Origin: Liolophura sinensis
Taxonomy: Eukaryota > Mollusca > Polyplacophora > Chitonida > Chitonidae
NCBI RefSeq assembly: GCF_032854445.1
Contig: NC_088300.1
Coordinates: 12,867,191-12,931,190 of the forward strand
Length of the DNA: 64,000 bases
Direction of reading: 5' to 3'
The position numbers and the translations under genes are program-made. The first letter of the stretch is position 1; each line of letters opens with the position of its first letter. The notes below the pieces were generated by a model. The model was not told where the DNA came from. It made no database searches and saw only the letters and a program-made list of their open reading frames with translations. This document shows, one piece after another, positions 11,574 through 25,800 of the stretch.

Positions 11574-13630
11574 GGCGTCCTCGGTGCTATTCCGCGGCTA
11601 CAGCGATTATGCCGATAGCCTTTGAATGCCTTCCTTGTATCATGCATTTTTGCACAGAAAATTAATGGCACTGAATTTTTCGTGCTTTTCAGCAGTAAAA
11701 ACGTGTTTTTCAATCCTGTTCCCTGTTGCATTTTGGTGACGACTCACATAAGATTACCAAACCTGACAACATCTTCGGAAGTTCCGCCTAACTCCTAACC
11801 ATAGATATTTACGTTGTTTTTCTCAAACTATCATAATATTTAATGGATTCATGTTGGTGCGTTTTAAAAGAGGGTCAGTATATTGCATCATTAACGTAAG
11901 TAGTTGGAGTAAAGCCCTAACTTGGTTAAACTAAACAAGATTGGCCGACTTTCACCGATTACGTGTGGCCATTTGCCAACTACCACACTATCGTCCCTGC
12001 TCTTGTCTTTTAAATTCTCAAAGGAGAGTACTTTCAACCGATTGGATTTTACCAAGCAGTGCAACTTTTCTGTGTCTGTTTTAACAGTTTCCAACACACT
12101 CCGCCTTAATCAGTGCACATCACCTCGTTACCATTTCCAATCTATTTCTCTCCAATTGTCTCCAGCCATCCCTGTGGAATGCTGAAACGTACTTGAAACG
12201 GACCCAACAGCCAAATGATAACTGTTTCTTTACATTGATAGTAGGAAAAACATGGAACTGTTCATCACACCACACATCCAAGTACATGTATTACATAGGC
12301 AGTTTGGTTACACCACTCCAAGTGTGGCTGCAATTTTCCCTTCTGTACCCACAAACCCGCCTACAACCCTATCAGCGTCTTTTAAAGGACTTCTAAGAAT
12401 AACCTTACCCCCTCCCCATCACAAAGTGACACTCTGTTGTGATTTCCAGAGCCTATATTTAATCTGTGAACTACCATACGACAAAGGAGTTGCCCCAGAT
12501 CAGAAGGATAAAACAGATTAAACATTAAAACACTTACGAGTCAGTGGTATGAAGGCTCTTGACTTGTTCATGTGGCAAAGAAAAATACAAAGAGATAAAC
12601 AAACATCATTAGATATCACTGATCAAATATTAAGGGAGCAGTGAAATAGTCAGTAAAATTTACTGCTAGGAGAATGGCGTTTATATGCACATTTCAGAAT
12701 ATTATAAAAAATAATTATGTAATATACAAAGTTTGGGTCGTATTTTGTGTGGGGGTCATTGTAATTGACATGCATTAGTAAACCACCAAAGCTTTGTTTG
12801 AATAAACCTATAAGCCTACTAGAATATAATTACAGTCTTGTGGACGCTGTCTTTTTACATCGTTAACCTGCTGGCACTACACATCAGAAGCCTTGAATGT
12901 TGAGCGATGATATTTGCAGGTATCAATAGTTGGTGACAGCCGTTATCATTGTAGAATCTGATGCATTTGCACTATCTACCTCACTCCAAACACAGTGATT
13001 ATAGAAGTAAGCTTGGTACTCGAATAGTTAAAGGTAATATCTTGTTGACATATTTACATGTGACGGTTCTGTGCTGCAGACTGTCGAATACGGTCGATAA
13101 CGATTGGAATATTAATAATCTGGATAATAATATGAAGATACTTATTAGAGACCATTTCTGTTAAGTGCTTTATTTGTCTCAGAGGGATAAACTGCCAGCT
13201 GAATACACAGCTTCGTGCTCAGGTGGATTTACCTATGTAATTATACCCGTGCTGCACAAGGAAGAGAGACAAAGCCTTCCTCTGGAGGGCATTTGTATGT
13301 AGATCTGATGAGGTGTTGATTGTAGATATAGTGATCATTGATCAATATTCTCAAGATACTGCCTGAACAGAACTGTTCCTTTGCTTTGCAAACTATTTAA
13401 TTTGCATCTCTTCTCCTTAGATACTAATAGTATGTTATATATACAAGAATTACCTTGTTTTGCAAGCTGGCCTGGACGCGTTGTCTGTGAGTGCAAAATA
13501 CGAACACAGAGAAGGGTCATCGATGGCTATTCCCTTGACTTGCGTGAATTACATATTACAGACACAGGGAATAACGCATTCTGTGAAGACATTTACATAA
13601 TTTATATGCGAAAGGTTAATCAACGCTCAG
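11574..13630. other. Spacer upstream of receptor gene A
   Basis: No gene recognised. Near 11950-11990 lies TACGTGTGGCCATTTGCCAA, related to sequences near 14390, 30415 and, inverted, 43185 and 46908, so it belongs to a dispersed repeat. The rest is AT-rich unique-looking DNA. Confidence 0.5.
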
Positions 13631-13660
13631 TATATAAACGGCGCCTCTCAGGTTATCTCA
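13631..13660 (+). promoter_or_regulatory. Putative core promoter of receptor gene A
   Basis: TATATAAA at 13631-13638 is followed about 29 bases on by TCTCACCG, a plausible initiator with its A at 13660. This would give a 5' UTR of about 68 bases before the ATG at 13728, with no other ATG in between. The spacing is canonical for a TATA promoter; a further non-coding upstream exon cannot be excluded. Confidence 0.45.
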
Positions 13661-13727
13661 CCGTTTATTGAGTCTTTTTTTAACGCATCGAACATAAAGC
13701 CTCTCTGTGAGGAAGGTGGGCAGGATA

Positions 13728-13809
13728 ATGTCAGCGATACTGGGGTCAGCACTGGTGACAGCTTTCATGCTGCGCGCACAGGCCATTGACGAGCATTCCG
13801 TATCCATAG
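13728..13809 (+). CDS. Gene A exon 1: signal peptide
   Basis: Encodes MSAILGSALVTAFMLRAQA, a typical cleavable signal, then IDEHSVSI, ending ATAG|GTGAGT in phase 1. An in-frame GTG at 13707 extends the frame but is not a likely animal start. Gene B exon 1 also ends in phase 1 after a signal peptide. Confidence 0.8.
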
Positions 13810-16800
13810 GTGAGTATAGTTTCATATCCATGATATCCATTACAACCCAGTGTAGGTTTCACAACAGAATAAGATTTGACATTTGCCAATATATTTCAGG
13901 TGAATATGAAGACCTGGGCATGTTGATAAATATAACTTCTGTTGAAGTAGCTTTGGTAAGCACCGGAAAGTCAGAAAAGCATCAGAGTAAATTCAGTAGA
14001 GCAGTATCAGCGTCATTTATCGTGGTCAGTACACGGATGACTGGAAATGTTTATTTCTGTAACTAGAAATAAATTTTAGTTGACATGCAAGTGTGTAACG
14101 ATATGATCACAATTACACAGAGAGATGGATTTTTCCGTGAAAACACATAGAGTAACTGATGTGATGCATTGTTTGCATGTGATTGGTTGTTAGATGCGAT
14201 AACAACACAGTATCTGAGTAACATCTAATAAATTGCAATTAACTTCACTGCATATTTGTTTACCTTATTCTGCTTAAGCCATGGTGCTAGAAAGCTTGTA
14301 ACTCGCTATTATTTCAGCTAGCATTTACAAATACAGTTAAACATAGACCCGCAGCTAAAGTTAGACTGACAAGAGGCCAGATTTCACCGGGTTACGTGTG
14401 ACCATTTGCCAACTATCATACTGTCGTCAACCATGGTGTTTACATGGTCAATGCTGTAATCGTATTAGACAAAACGCATTACGTGTCCATTACCTTAATT
14501 AGAGTTATTAGTATATTTTACTAAATGTTACCGGCTTTACTGGAAGCCTCTATATCCCCAAGGTATGCATACATTCTTCCCAATATTCTAAGCACAAATT
14601 TGTTGTCAAAATCTAATGAGGTATTCAGATATCTGTTGTATTTTATCGCCAATATGTTGTTAGGTGCGAAGGAAGTGCTCTCAGAATTTCTTACCATTTG
14701 TTGCGTAATTCAATGTTTTTTGCTATTTTATCAATGATCAGTAGATCGCTGTGATATCCGGAGAGACAACAGTGTAGCAGCAAGTGACTGTGCTGTAGAT
14801 AACTATGGTGAGCATGTGTATGGCCTAATCGAGAAGACATCTCATACGAATGACGGATGAGTTGAGTTACAGAAATAACAATTGTGTTTTGATGGTGAAT
14901 CTTAGCCTAAAGCTAATATAGCAGATAAGCAGAACCATGACACATGATCAAACTGCTTAAACTGTGACAGGACCTCGGATTACCGTTATTTAATTATTTA
15001 TTTGATTGGAGTTTTGGAGAATATTTCAACATTATGGATGGGATAAAACGTGGCAGAGCCCAGGGGAAACAGGCGAAAAACTGCAGATTGCTGACAGACC
15101 TTCCCAGATAAGACCGGGTAGGAAGTCAGCAGGAGTATTTACATTGGTGAGAAGTTTCTGTGTCATTGTGAATCGCTAGCATGTTAGGCCACGGACTACC
15201 GTCGGGTTCCACACTTTATATCTTTCTGTGAATGCTAAAAACGTCAGCATCCTTTTCCAAATTTTTTCTTTAACCTTTCTACTCTTTCGCAGAACCATTC
15301 CGCGTAATTGTGAAGGAACTGAGAAGAAAAAAATATATTAAAAGATTAAGTAAATCTATGCACAACGATTAAAATAAGTTTATGATGTTAGTCCTTACAG
15401 GCAATTGAATAAACGTGTTAACAATAAATTCCTTTCCTTTTTTCAAGTCCTTTATGTACAGGCCTTGGGGTCAGGTGTGTTATTTATGTTTCATTGTCTG
15501 TCCTACGGACAGGTCATTAACATTGATATATAGGTTTCTAACCATAAAAATGTCATTATTAATGAGCATAGTTGCTTTAAAGATATATAACGGTATTAAT
15601 GAGGCAAATGTTGTCTGGTAGGATAAAATATGAGACAAATGGTGTCAGAATTACGATGCTTTTCCTCAGTTTATGCTAACCGTATGAGCCCAAATGTTGT
15701 AGCCTCAAAGAGAAACCGATTTGTTGCATGTGATAATGCTTGTTAGGAAAAATATATATCTGTCTTAATTAATATGAAATCAGGTTATTTACTTTCCAGC
15801 CATGTCTGTGGTAACGCACAACATATTTCTTAATTACGTCAATCATACCGATGATGCAAATTCCTCATAACTAAAACTAATCAGCCACATTTGTGACTTG
15901 ACTACTGAACGGTCTGGGGTAGGTTGTCATTGAAACATTTATTTATCTATTTCTGTTGTGAAAATAATTATGCAATAAAACACTATAGCACAGAGAGTAA
16001 AGAGGCAACAGTGTGGCAAATTGTCACATGTAAACGGTAAATGCGGTCTTCTGTCAGTTTATCACAGTTTATTCCAACTGTTAATATATCTGCTTCAGTA
16101 TTATCACCCGACAATATTCAGACAGCTTCATAAGTGTGTCGTTCATTCAGTGGCCTCAAGCAGTAACCAACCAAAATGGATCAACAGGCCAAAAGAATTG
16201 ACGAACAGGTTACAAAAAACAATGAGTTATTTTTGACCCCTATAAGAAACTCTGACACCAATTGAATTTGGTCAGATCAAATGAAGATATCTTGCAGACA
16301 AGCAGTAGCCAATAAAATTGTTTAAAACACAGTCAATCAAACAATCAGAAGGCTGTATATGTGACTGAATGTAATCAGTTATTAAGGCCCCATAAGGAAG
16401 CTTTAAAGTTTTGATTAATTCCTATCAAGCAGCTCTGGAGATACCTTGCAGACCAGTAGCTAATCAGAATGGCTAAAACAGAATCAAACTGAAAAAGAGT
16501 AAGACGCCAAACTCTTATCAGATGTACGGTTAGATGAATTAATAATGAAATTTGATTAAATCACGCTCAGTAGTTCGAAGATACCCTTCAAATAAGCTCA
16601 GGTGATTTGTGCCGGACTCCGGACTCCGGACAGCACAAAAATTGCTTGTCCCAACAAACTTGGTCATGGGAATGCCCACGTGAAGCTCCTTGCCGATATA
16701 GTAGCATACGCAACACTCTATTCATTCTTCCAATCTTCTTAATTTATGATCCACACGTTTAGCCTTAAATTCAGTAAAGCTTTTTTGCACAACGAATGAA

Positions 16801-19800
16801 CTGGCATCAGATCCAACATGTTATGTTTACAGTGATTAAATATTAAGTTAGAGTGTGGGAAATGGAGGGAAACGCGTGACCCGAGAAAAGATAAAGGTGC
16901 AATGTCCTCAAGCTTGATGAGTAAATTAAAGACTACGCGCTATACACATGCACAAGGGTTATGGCATTGGGCGAGGGATACACTTAAACACAAACGCGCA
17001 CCTGGTAAATTATCGAGCTACAATGCACACAGTTTAATGGTACATTGGTTACTTACAATCTAATGGCCAGAAACATTTACTCCCACCATATCGCGATGCG
17101 ACAAATGCTCATAGCATACGAGTGTTCCGCCATAAAATATGGGCAATAGAACGTTCCTGCAATCGCTATCGGCGAGGGACGGTGAGAGAATGTGGTATAA
17201 AGCTTGGGCAGAGCATATTAATAGCTTTCTGATCCTTTTTCTTCTGATAAATAAAACCGTCGTAATGGGGCATAGAAAAGCTTTTATGTACGTATGCTTG
17301 AGGTTTTATGTAGTGAACGTTGCTTTCTACCCACGGCGGGATGTTATCCCACAAAGCAAACCTACCTGCATTAAGTTTATGAGTTAATGTTGTATCAAGG
17401 ACGGTACGATATCGTAAACATGGTACGCACGTCCGTAACAATAGCAAAACACAATAAAAGCGAAATATCTAACAAAAATTTACAAGGTGATCATAATTTA
17501 CTAAATTTCGTTTCAGGAATGTGTATATCTTATTTAAATGGTGAGATTGTACGATTGTTTGGGCAGGGTAATGCATGTTTACCGTATATTTGTGTTTTCT
17601 TTTTACCATTTCCTATATGTCTCAGTAAACTTTAATCGTCATAGAATACAAAGAAATTTACATTAACTAAAATGCCATTTATTTCATGCGATACGACAGA
17701 AGAAGCAAAGTTTATAAAGTGTATATTTGCCACTGTGAACGACAAAACGCAATCCACAGCCCGAAGGGCTTAAACTTTTATTCAGACATCAAAATTTGTC
17801 ATCCTGACCCACCGATATACAAAATATATCAATACTATTTTTTGTTGACTGTCAGGGTTATTATTCACATGATACCCAAGAGCTTACCCTTGCAAGGAAA
17901 AGGCGGAGATTATGTGGAGCAGTCATCAATATGACAATAATTCGCACTACCATCCATCTGTTGTTATATGAGCTACTCGAGAGAGCTTGGCCACAATGCT
18001 GATTCCGGCTGGATTTGGTAACATATAAACGGGTATGTTAAAGTTGATTGATAAGAATTCACCGAGTATCAGAAAACTTAAAATTCGTAGGTAACTTTAA
18101 TTATTTTTGATTGACTGATAGTGTCATTTAGCTGGCCTATAGTATCTTGAGTTATGGACATTTTTAACTGTCTTTGTACCAAATGACGTGGTAAGTTATT
18201 TTACTTAATAACCTTTGCCTTGGAAGAATATGAAAAAAAAGAAGAAAACATGGTGTGCTCATCAGTCTGCATGGAACCGACGAGGGGCGTATTTAGCCTA
18301 TTTCGCTACATTTGACTAGCCCAATCAATTATTTACAGCATTCAGCGGAAGCTTAGGACATTGTTCACTGATAAAAAATTAATAATTTACCTATTTTACT
18401 GTTGATAAAAATGGGCGAGACATTCTTTCTAAAAAAATGAAAAACGCGTTCCTCATCACATTGTCAAAGTGTTGTTTTCCCGTTATGGTATGAAGTATCA
18501 CTCCAGGGTTCAGCTCTACAAATCGATTTCCGCTCAAAGCTTGTCTTAACTAATGTCAGGTAACATGCCGTGGGAAAATATCATGACTTTTATCTATGAC
18601 TATGATCATTTATTCTAACAAAACGCCAGTCAAAACTGCCAGTCCAATAAACACTTATACGGGTAATATCAGACCAGAAGCAGACATTTTTTGACTTCTT
18701 TGCCAGTGGAAACAGCTGATGACGCCTCATGTCGCGTGCTTATTAACATTGACTGTTTGGATAGATGTATTAGCCTGGGGGACATTATGTAGCTGAGCTC
18801 TTACTAAAATGTTAAATATTACAGTGTAGACAGTAGAACAAGAGCATGAACGACAGTGTAATAGTTGGCACCTAGGACTAGTTGTTCACAAATGAAAAGC
18901 ATCATTTACTTTGTATTAAGGAGAACGGTATTAGGATTTAAGCTATTAAGGAAACTTTTATTAAGATTTAAGCCAGGATTAACTTTTATTCTTCCCCACT
19001 GTTAGTTGCGGGCTATCTGAAAAATATACAAATTAAATTTAAATAGAATGAATGAATGCTTCCAGTATAAAGTTTTTCTTAACAATTTTTCAGCCATGTG
19101 ACGACGAGGAGTCATTAGTTGTGTTTCCACATACTGTGTCTTCTTGTGGCAGGGCGAGTTCATGCCGTTAAAGTGCTGCCGCCACTAAAGCATCATGCCG
19201 AAGACACCAGACATGGCACCTCACCCAGTCACATAATATTGACACGTTGCCAACTAGTCATTTTTCCTTGCTCTAACCTCTTAGTGCTGAGCACCAAACG
19301 ATTCAGCAATATTTACCATTTTAAAAGTTTTTGGTATGACCTACCCCTGTATGACCAAGCAGTGTCGGTTCAAACCAAGGGCAAGCAAGAAAATATTGTG
19401 GTATTGCCCTGGTGTCAGTATAATGTGGATGGGTGGGTAAATACGGCGTGTTACTGTTATGGCAACAGCATTTTGGCGCATGGACTCGCCCTGTCACACA
19501 GGACAGTGTATGTACACACACCGCATGACTCCTCATCGTCATACGACGTAAACAGCAAGCATGTATCATACTTATTATGTTACTGATACTGTTACTCATA
19601 CAACATCTCTTCTGGGCACCAAGTTTTGGTGTTCAGTCTGGCCGAGACCTTTTTAAAACTGTTAGTGGGTCAGCACCCTTTTTAGCCAAGCCTTGTTAAA
19701 GCGGATCTTTTTTTACGAATATAGTCCATTTACGAATATAGTTTAAATTCGTGTCCACTAATGTAGAAGATATCAGTGTGAAACAGACAGAAGCCAGAAT

Positions 19801-22800
19801 CCCCGGCGACTTGTCATAAGGTAACTTCCGCCTTTTAAGATGTCACGCACTAAAACCCACGTGCTCTGCTGATGAAGATAACTCGTGCAGTGTTGGTTCC
19901 GGTGTCAAACTGTGTCACGCCTTTATTATGCACTACATTACGAGACAGATCAAGCCTTTGCCGTGTATGACATGTCAAAACACCCCAAGTTCTTAGAAGA
20001 TATAAAGACTGAAGTCCAGAGTTACACTGGAGATTACTCAACAAAATGTTTCCAAAGGAAACATGTCGTGACTACCTTATGGTTTTCATGTTATATTTTT
20101 ATTCAATATAATAACAACAAATCAGTTAATTCTAGACCAGTGACGTCCACTTCATTGGAAATAACACCACCGCACCACTGGTATTACCTGATTTTAGCCA
20201 TGGTGTTCGGATATATTTAAAGGATACATAAAACGCTTGGTTTTATTTCTTAATACGCTGTATATCATGTGGGCTAACATATAAAAGTGAAAAATAGTGC
20301 AAATGGCTATAGACTACGGTTTTCCGAAGGCCTCAGCGGACAGTCGGAAAATTAAGTAGCAGGCTGTGGTGACGCCAACAACTTTTTTGGTGGAGAGCCC
20401 AAATTGTGGGCGCTAAGCAAGTCCCGCATTACAAGTTAGTATGTTCGTCGCTGACGTCATTTCCAAATATTTTCTACCATTGACGAAAAATATGCATAGA
20501 AGAGGGGGCTATAAAGAAGTAAATATATCCCTCAAAAATAAATTCTTTTTCTCATCTTCTTTTAGTTATCTGTTTTCATTTTTCTTTAAACTATATTCCT
20601 CATTTTATAATACCATTTCATGTATCCTTTCATTATTACATGTATTTGAGCATTTGCATGAACAGTTTTAATAATCCCTAATTAAAGTGAATTGACAAAG
20701 AGAGAATTTGCAATTTCCCCAGTTAACCATTCTAGCTCTTAAACCCTCCTCACAGATCAGGTTCTATTCCCTATGCTTTTGTGTTATCGATGCTTTACTG
20801 TGCATTGTATTCAACTTCATTATTAATGTATACCCAGGGCAATTGCTTGCGTGATCCCCGACACATCTTACATTGTGACAATCAATGCAATATTGTGTAT
20901 GTTACGTAACGCTTGGTAAAATTTGGCCGGTTATTTTATTCGCCACCAGTACTAATAGAGCAATGTAATTGGCTATACTGTAAGCCGAATGTCAGTTGCC
21001 TCAGTGATTCGGCTGGTTCGTGGTCTTGATATTCCCCACTTGGATGGTTTAATTTTTCCATTTATTACATCATTGTCAAATAAAGGTCTAATCACCCCAG
21101 TCAACATCCAAAGAATACCATATCAAAATACTGAGACACAATGGAAGTCTACACTGTGTTATGATGCTATCGAACGCAATAAATCTAGGACGAAGGAACA
21201 AAAGAACAACGTCCGTTTCACTCGCTGCGCTGTGCTTGTATCTAAAGCTAACCAGCCCAAGCATCGTTGTCACTGCAACATAGGGACTGAAAAGGCTGGA
21301 TCAAGTGAAACTGTCTTTTTGTTCAAAACACGAATAGTATGCAATTTTATTTAAATAATATCAGTTATCAACCAATCAAATATCTGGCCTTGTTTTTGGT
21401 CACAACATTCTCTAAGGGTTGAAAACTAAGAGGCTGTTTTACTTAAACCACATTATTATGGGGCTAGAAGTGTCCTTCCTATGAAAGAATTTTCTCACGT
21501 CATTTTTACTCAGGAAGATTTTACTTTTACAAAAATGTTTTGGGAAAAGGGACTATAAATTATCAAAATATTCCATGTATTATTTTAGTAACCAATTTTA
21601 AATGAATGGAAGCGAAAAGTCTTTAAAAACACAACCAAGTTCAAGTTCATTGATGACTGGGTAAGTCTCGTCATCTACGTGTTGTGTAGCAGGGGATAGT
21701 TTTTATAAATTCATTTGTCATTGCCAGATTTCTGTAGATATCTATATCAACTTGGTGACCCGAGGCGGGCTCAGGGCGAGCTCTACAATACACAAGCAAA
21801 AACTTGTTACCTATGTTAATTAAGCTAGTTCCATTTAGAGCCATTTTTTCTGATCCTGTAATATTAGTGTCCTCAATTAGGAGCTCGGTTTACTCAGTCG
21901 TTTTCGTTCTTGTAAACGGCAAGCGCCCGGTCAAATGCATACTTAAATCTATTTCTTTTAGAGAGTCGCCTATATTCAGCTTTCTGTAAAGTCAGCCATA
22001 TTCTCTAGCAAGATTGCCTTTAACCGGTGACAGGTGACAAGACCTACACATTGACATGTTGTTACAAAGAAAATGCAGTCACGATACTTTTCTAATTTAT
22101 AATGACAATACGGAAAACTCCATCAACTTAATTTTGAACACCAAGAACTCTTTGCCTCGGGTGACGTCAGAATTAATGAAAAGCAAGTTGTATGCTGGAC
22201 AGTTGGGGTGGAGAATAATTTGTTTTACTGTGGCTGCGCCGAGAAGATGCTAATTAATGCTGGCCGCGTCTTATAACTGAAATATTTTTAGTACGGTGTG
22301 AAACACCAATCAATTAAATAAATAAGTAAGAAGCGGTTAGAACAATCACCACACAGCAACACAACCTACTGTCTCTGTCTCTGCGAATAGACTACATCGC
22401 TTTAATTTCCTAACATCCATCTCTAAATCCATACCGCCGTGAGATCATACACTACGAGATAAAATAAAATTCATTCATATTTATATCATACTAAAACGTG
22501 TAAACAATTTCAAAATTGGCGCTGTCAGTCACAACGTTTACAGTTAAGTCGATAGCAGTTTAGGTAACTGGTGAACACGTTGAACTCCGCCCAATATCCA
22601 GCATGACACAGTTTTTAAATAATTATGACGTCACCAGAAGCAATGGGTTCTCGCCGTTGAAACCAAGCTTATGAAGTTTAACATTATGAATTCGAAAAAG
22701 TAGTCTAACTTCATTTTCCTTGCAGTAATGTAGACCTCTCAACATATCCATGTGTACAGTTTGTGTTGTCAGGTGTCACTAACTAAAGGCAATTTTGGTA

Positions 22801-25800
22801 GCGAATATAACTGATTTTAAAGAGAGCTATATAGGGAACACGCTAAAATAAATATCTGGAGGTGTAAGCCCCCTGTAGGCGAATCAGACGTCAGATGTAC
22901 CAACCCAACTACTAGAAATGTGATCCTAAAGAGACATAAATTGGTGAACTAAATGTAGCCGGCTCCTGGGACTGGGACTTCCATACTTGTAACAAAATGA
23001 ACGGATTGACGATGTTGGTACCATGTTAGAAAAAAGTAGCAATACGGTTTACTGAGTTAGAAAACCGTCTCCACGCAAAATGTACACCCAAGGGACAAAT
23101 AGCCAAAGTTATGTCAACATTAATTTATCTGTAATAACTTGTCAGGACTAAATCGGCCATTAACAAGCAATGCTCGTGAGATAGATTCAGTCTATGTATA
23201 GAGGATTGATAATCCTGCCTGTGTTTAACGGTGATTCCAAAATTTTCACCTTTGCTCTGTTTATATGAAATAACTATCTTCTACGAAGCGTGATGTTTTA
23301 AATTGCCTGCTCTTTATGTCCAAATACTTTATATGTAAACATGAACACACTGTATCCATGGGAACCAATTCATTCCTATAATTATTCCACTCTGTTAAGC
23401 TGAGTGGCGATTTATAGTTAATATTATTATTCTTGTATATTTATTCTCTGAAATATTCCTACAACACAGCAACTCTAGGAAACAATTCTGACATTAACAA
23501 AAAAGGCGCATTACTGGAAGGGGAGTAATGATGGAACCAGGTTCTGTGCGTGCTATCTTACCGCTTCAGGATGATACAAATGAATTTCTTTCTTTATTTG
23601 ATTGGTGTTTTAAGTCGTACTCATGCGAAGGCGAGCATTATGGTGGGAGATACAATTAAATAAATCTAAGACAAGTATGGCATTTTGGCTCGGACGTGCT
23701 CGTCCAAAATATGGTATTTGCTGTTCTCTAATTTTGTTAGTGTGAGCAGGCTATATATACATGTATCTAAGCATGTGTACCGTTAATCTATAGTTCAAAT
23801 AAATAGGTCTAATTTAACCGATAGTATTTCACCTCACTGTTCACTACATGGTTTGTTACATTGACACTCAATTTATACTTACATTCATTGATTACTGATT
23901 ACATGCAACTAAAAATGTAACGGTCTTATTGCTGAAATGAGTTTCAACCGTGTACATTTGTTTAAATATAAATAGGTAAGACCATCGTTGTTCCAATCCC
24001 TCGCCCTGCATCCGAGAGACCTTTGAACAATCGTGTTTCAGCTAGTTAAAATAAAGCTTCGGGTCAAATGTTCTTCCAAAAATCTTGCAAAAGACATTGT
24101 TTAAGTAAAATATTTACGGTGTAAAATTGAAAAAAGTTGAAAACGCTTAATGCAAGAATTAGAATGGTTGCAGATGGAAATACAGGAAACATAATAAACC
24201 CCAAAAAGAACTAAATTACCGACGACTATGATGTCTCATGCAGGTGTAAAAGTTACAGCAATGGTGTATTTTGTATTTCAGATATCCTTTTATATACATG
24301 TGTATATATGTGTATACATACCACTCATAGGTGGCACACAGACACTGTAACGTTACAGTATGAAACGGTGTGTTTTAGATCTCTTTGCCAAACCATTCAG
24401 AGTCTATCCTTAATACCAGTCTATGAGCCATGAAGAAAGATACTGACATTTGGCCATTTTGGTCAACTGATATAGTGTTATCGTAATAATCACATTGTAT
24501 ATACATGTTTCTTTTATTAATTGATAAATTGATAATGATGAAATAATGCAATTGCCTTTGCACCATTTCTTCACCGAAACTGTATCTTAATGTATACGAA
24601 TAGATCCGAATAAGTGAAAAAAATGGTTGTGGTTTAACGGTTACGTCGGCAATATTTCAACCATATTGTTGCCATATTCATGAGCACCGGGCAAAACATT
24701 AATCAAATAAAATAAATAAATATTGTGGCGAGTTCAAACCAGAACACCAGCTCATGCTGGCTTCCTCTCCGACCGTACGTGGGAAGGCCTTTGGATGATC
24801 GTGGGTTTCCCCCTGGCTCCGCCCGGTTTCCACCCACCATAATGCTCGCCGCCGTCGTATAAGTGAAATATTGAGTACGGCGTAAAACACCAAATAAATA
24901 AATAAACCAGAACAGATACGAAAAGCAGAAATTTCAGTTCAGTGATCACCAAGACAAGCATTAAAACTGCAGAATCATCTTTAAATCGTTAGACATGAAA
25001 CAAGTCTATTTTATATATTTGTTTTGATTTGTAGGTTTTCTGAGCGGCTCTACTGGAACTCTGACGGATCGTGCATTCCCTCCAGAGACATGTCGCTTTG
25101 AGATTAGAGGCATATGGACAACTTTAGAGATTTGGAGGTATTCTTATCTATCCCAAAACAAGTCGTCACTTTCACATTCAGGTAATGTTATACAACCATG
25201 GGACTTGCCCGAGTGTTAAGGCCCGAATGATACCAATGTTCACAACGGCTGGTTCGGCAATATTTATTTATCTGCCATATATTGCTTAAACAATAATCGT
25301 TGTAAGAAGCTAAATGTCGGACTTTAGTGGGGTCTCTGTTTGACTAGGTGACTAGTCGCATAATTAACCGTAATGAAATAGCTCATACATGTAATTACAC
25401 CTGTTCTGACACATATTCGTTTGATTAGTTTGATTTATTATTTTAATGTCTGTTTATTTACGCATTTCTAAATTACAAACATACGTATCTCTGCATCAGG
25501 AAGCGTTTTGGTACGAATGCAGTTTTTGTATTTCTGGAACGCTCACTGTATGCTGTGAACCAAACTAGACATCACATTATGCCGCATCAAGGCGATTCGA
25601 CACAATGCTTTTACTCTTTTACTGGTAAATAATACTGAGTATCACATGAGGAATGCTGATAAAAAAATACAACTAAAGCATTAACCATTTTTTTATTTTT
25701 TATTTTTTCAGTAAAACAGATGACCAAAATACAACTCGACATTGAGATTGCCCATGTACCCTTCATCGACTTCAGTTACCTACATGAATTGTGGTATGTT

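Larger units (their letters stand above)
13810..25034 (+). other. Gene A intron 1 (11.2 kb)
   Basis: The largest intron in the window. It holds degenerate SINE copies (14996, 22262, 23586, 24723), a copy of a second SINE body (19083), one copy of a TIR-bearing MITE (21968-22837) and a diverged internal duplication near 16270-16600. No other coding exon was recognised in the remaining sequence. Confidence 0.7.

Noticed and set aside
13707-13709. GTG as start of gene A
   Set aside because: Animal genes start at ATG; the in-frame ATG at 13728 gives a proper signal peptide.
20989-21354. 121-residue ORF in gene A intron 1
   Set aside because: No recognised domain, no splice pair and biased composition; probably chance.
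25138-25140. Early splice donor in gene A exon 2 (GGAG|GTATTC)
   Set aside because: It leaves phase 2, which shifts the next exon out of frame. The donor at 25182 gives phase 1, matching both the next exon and gene B.
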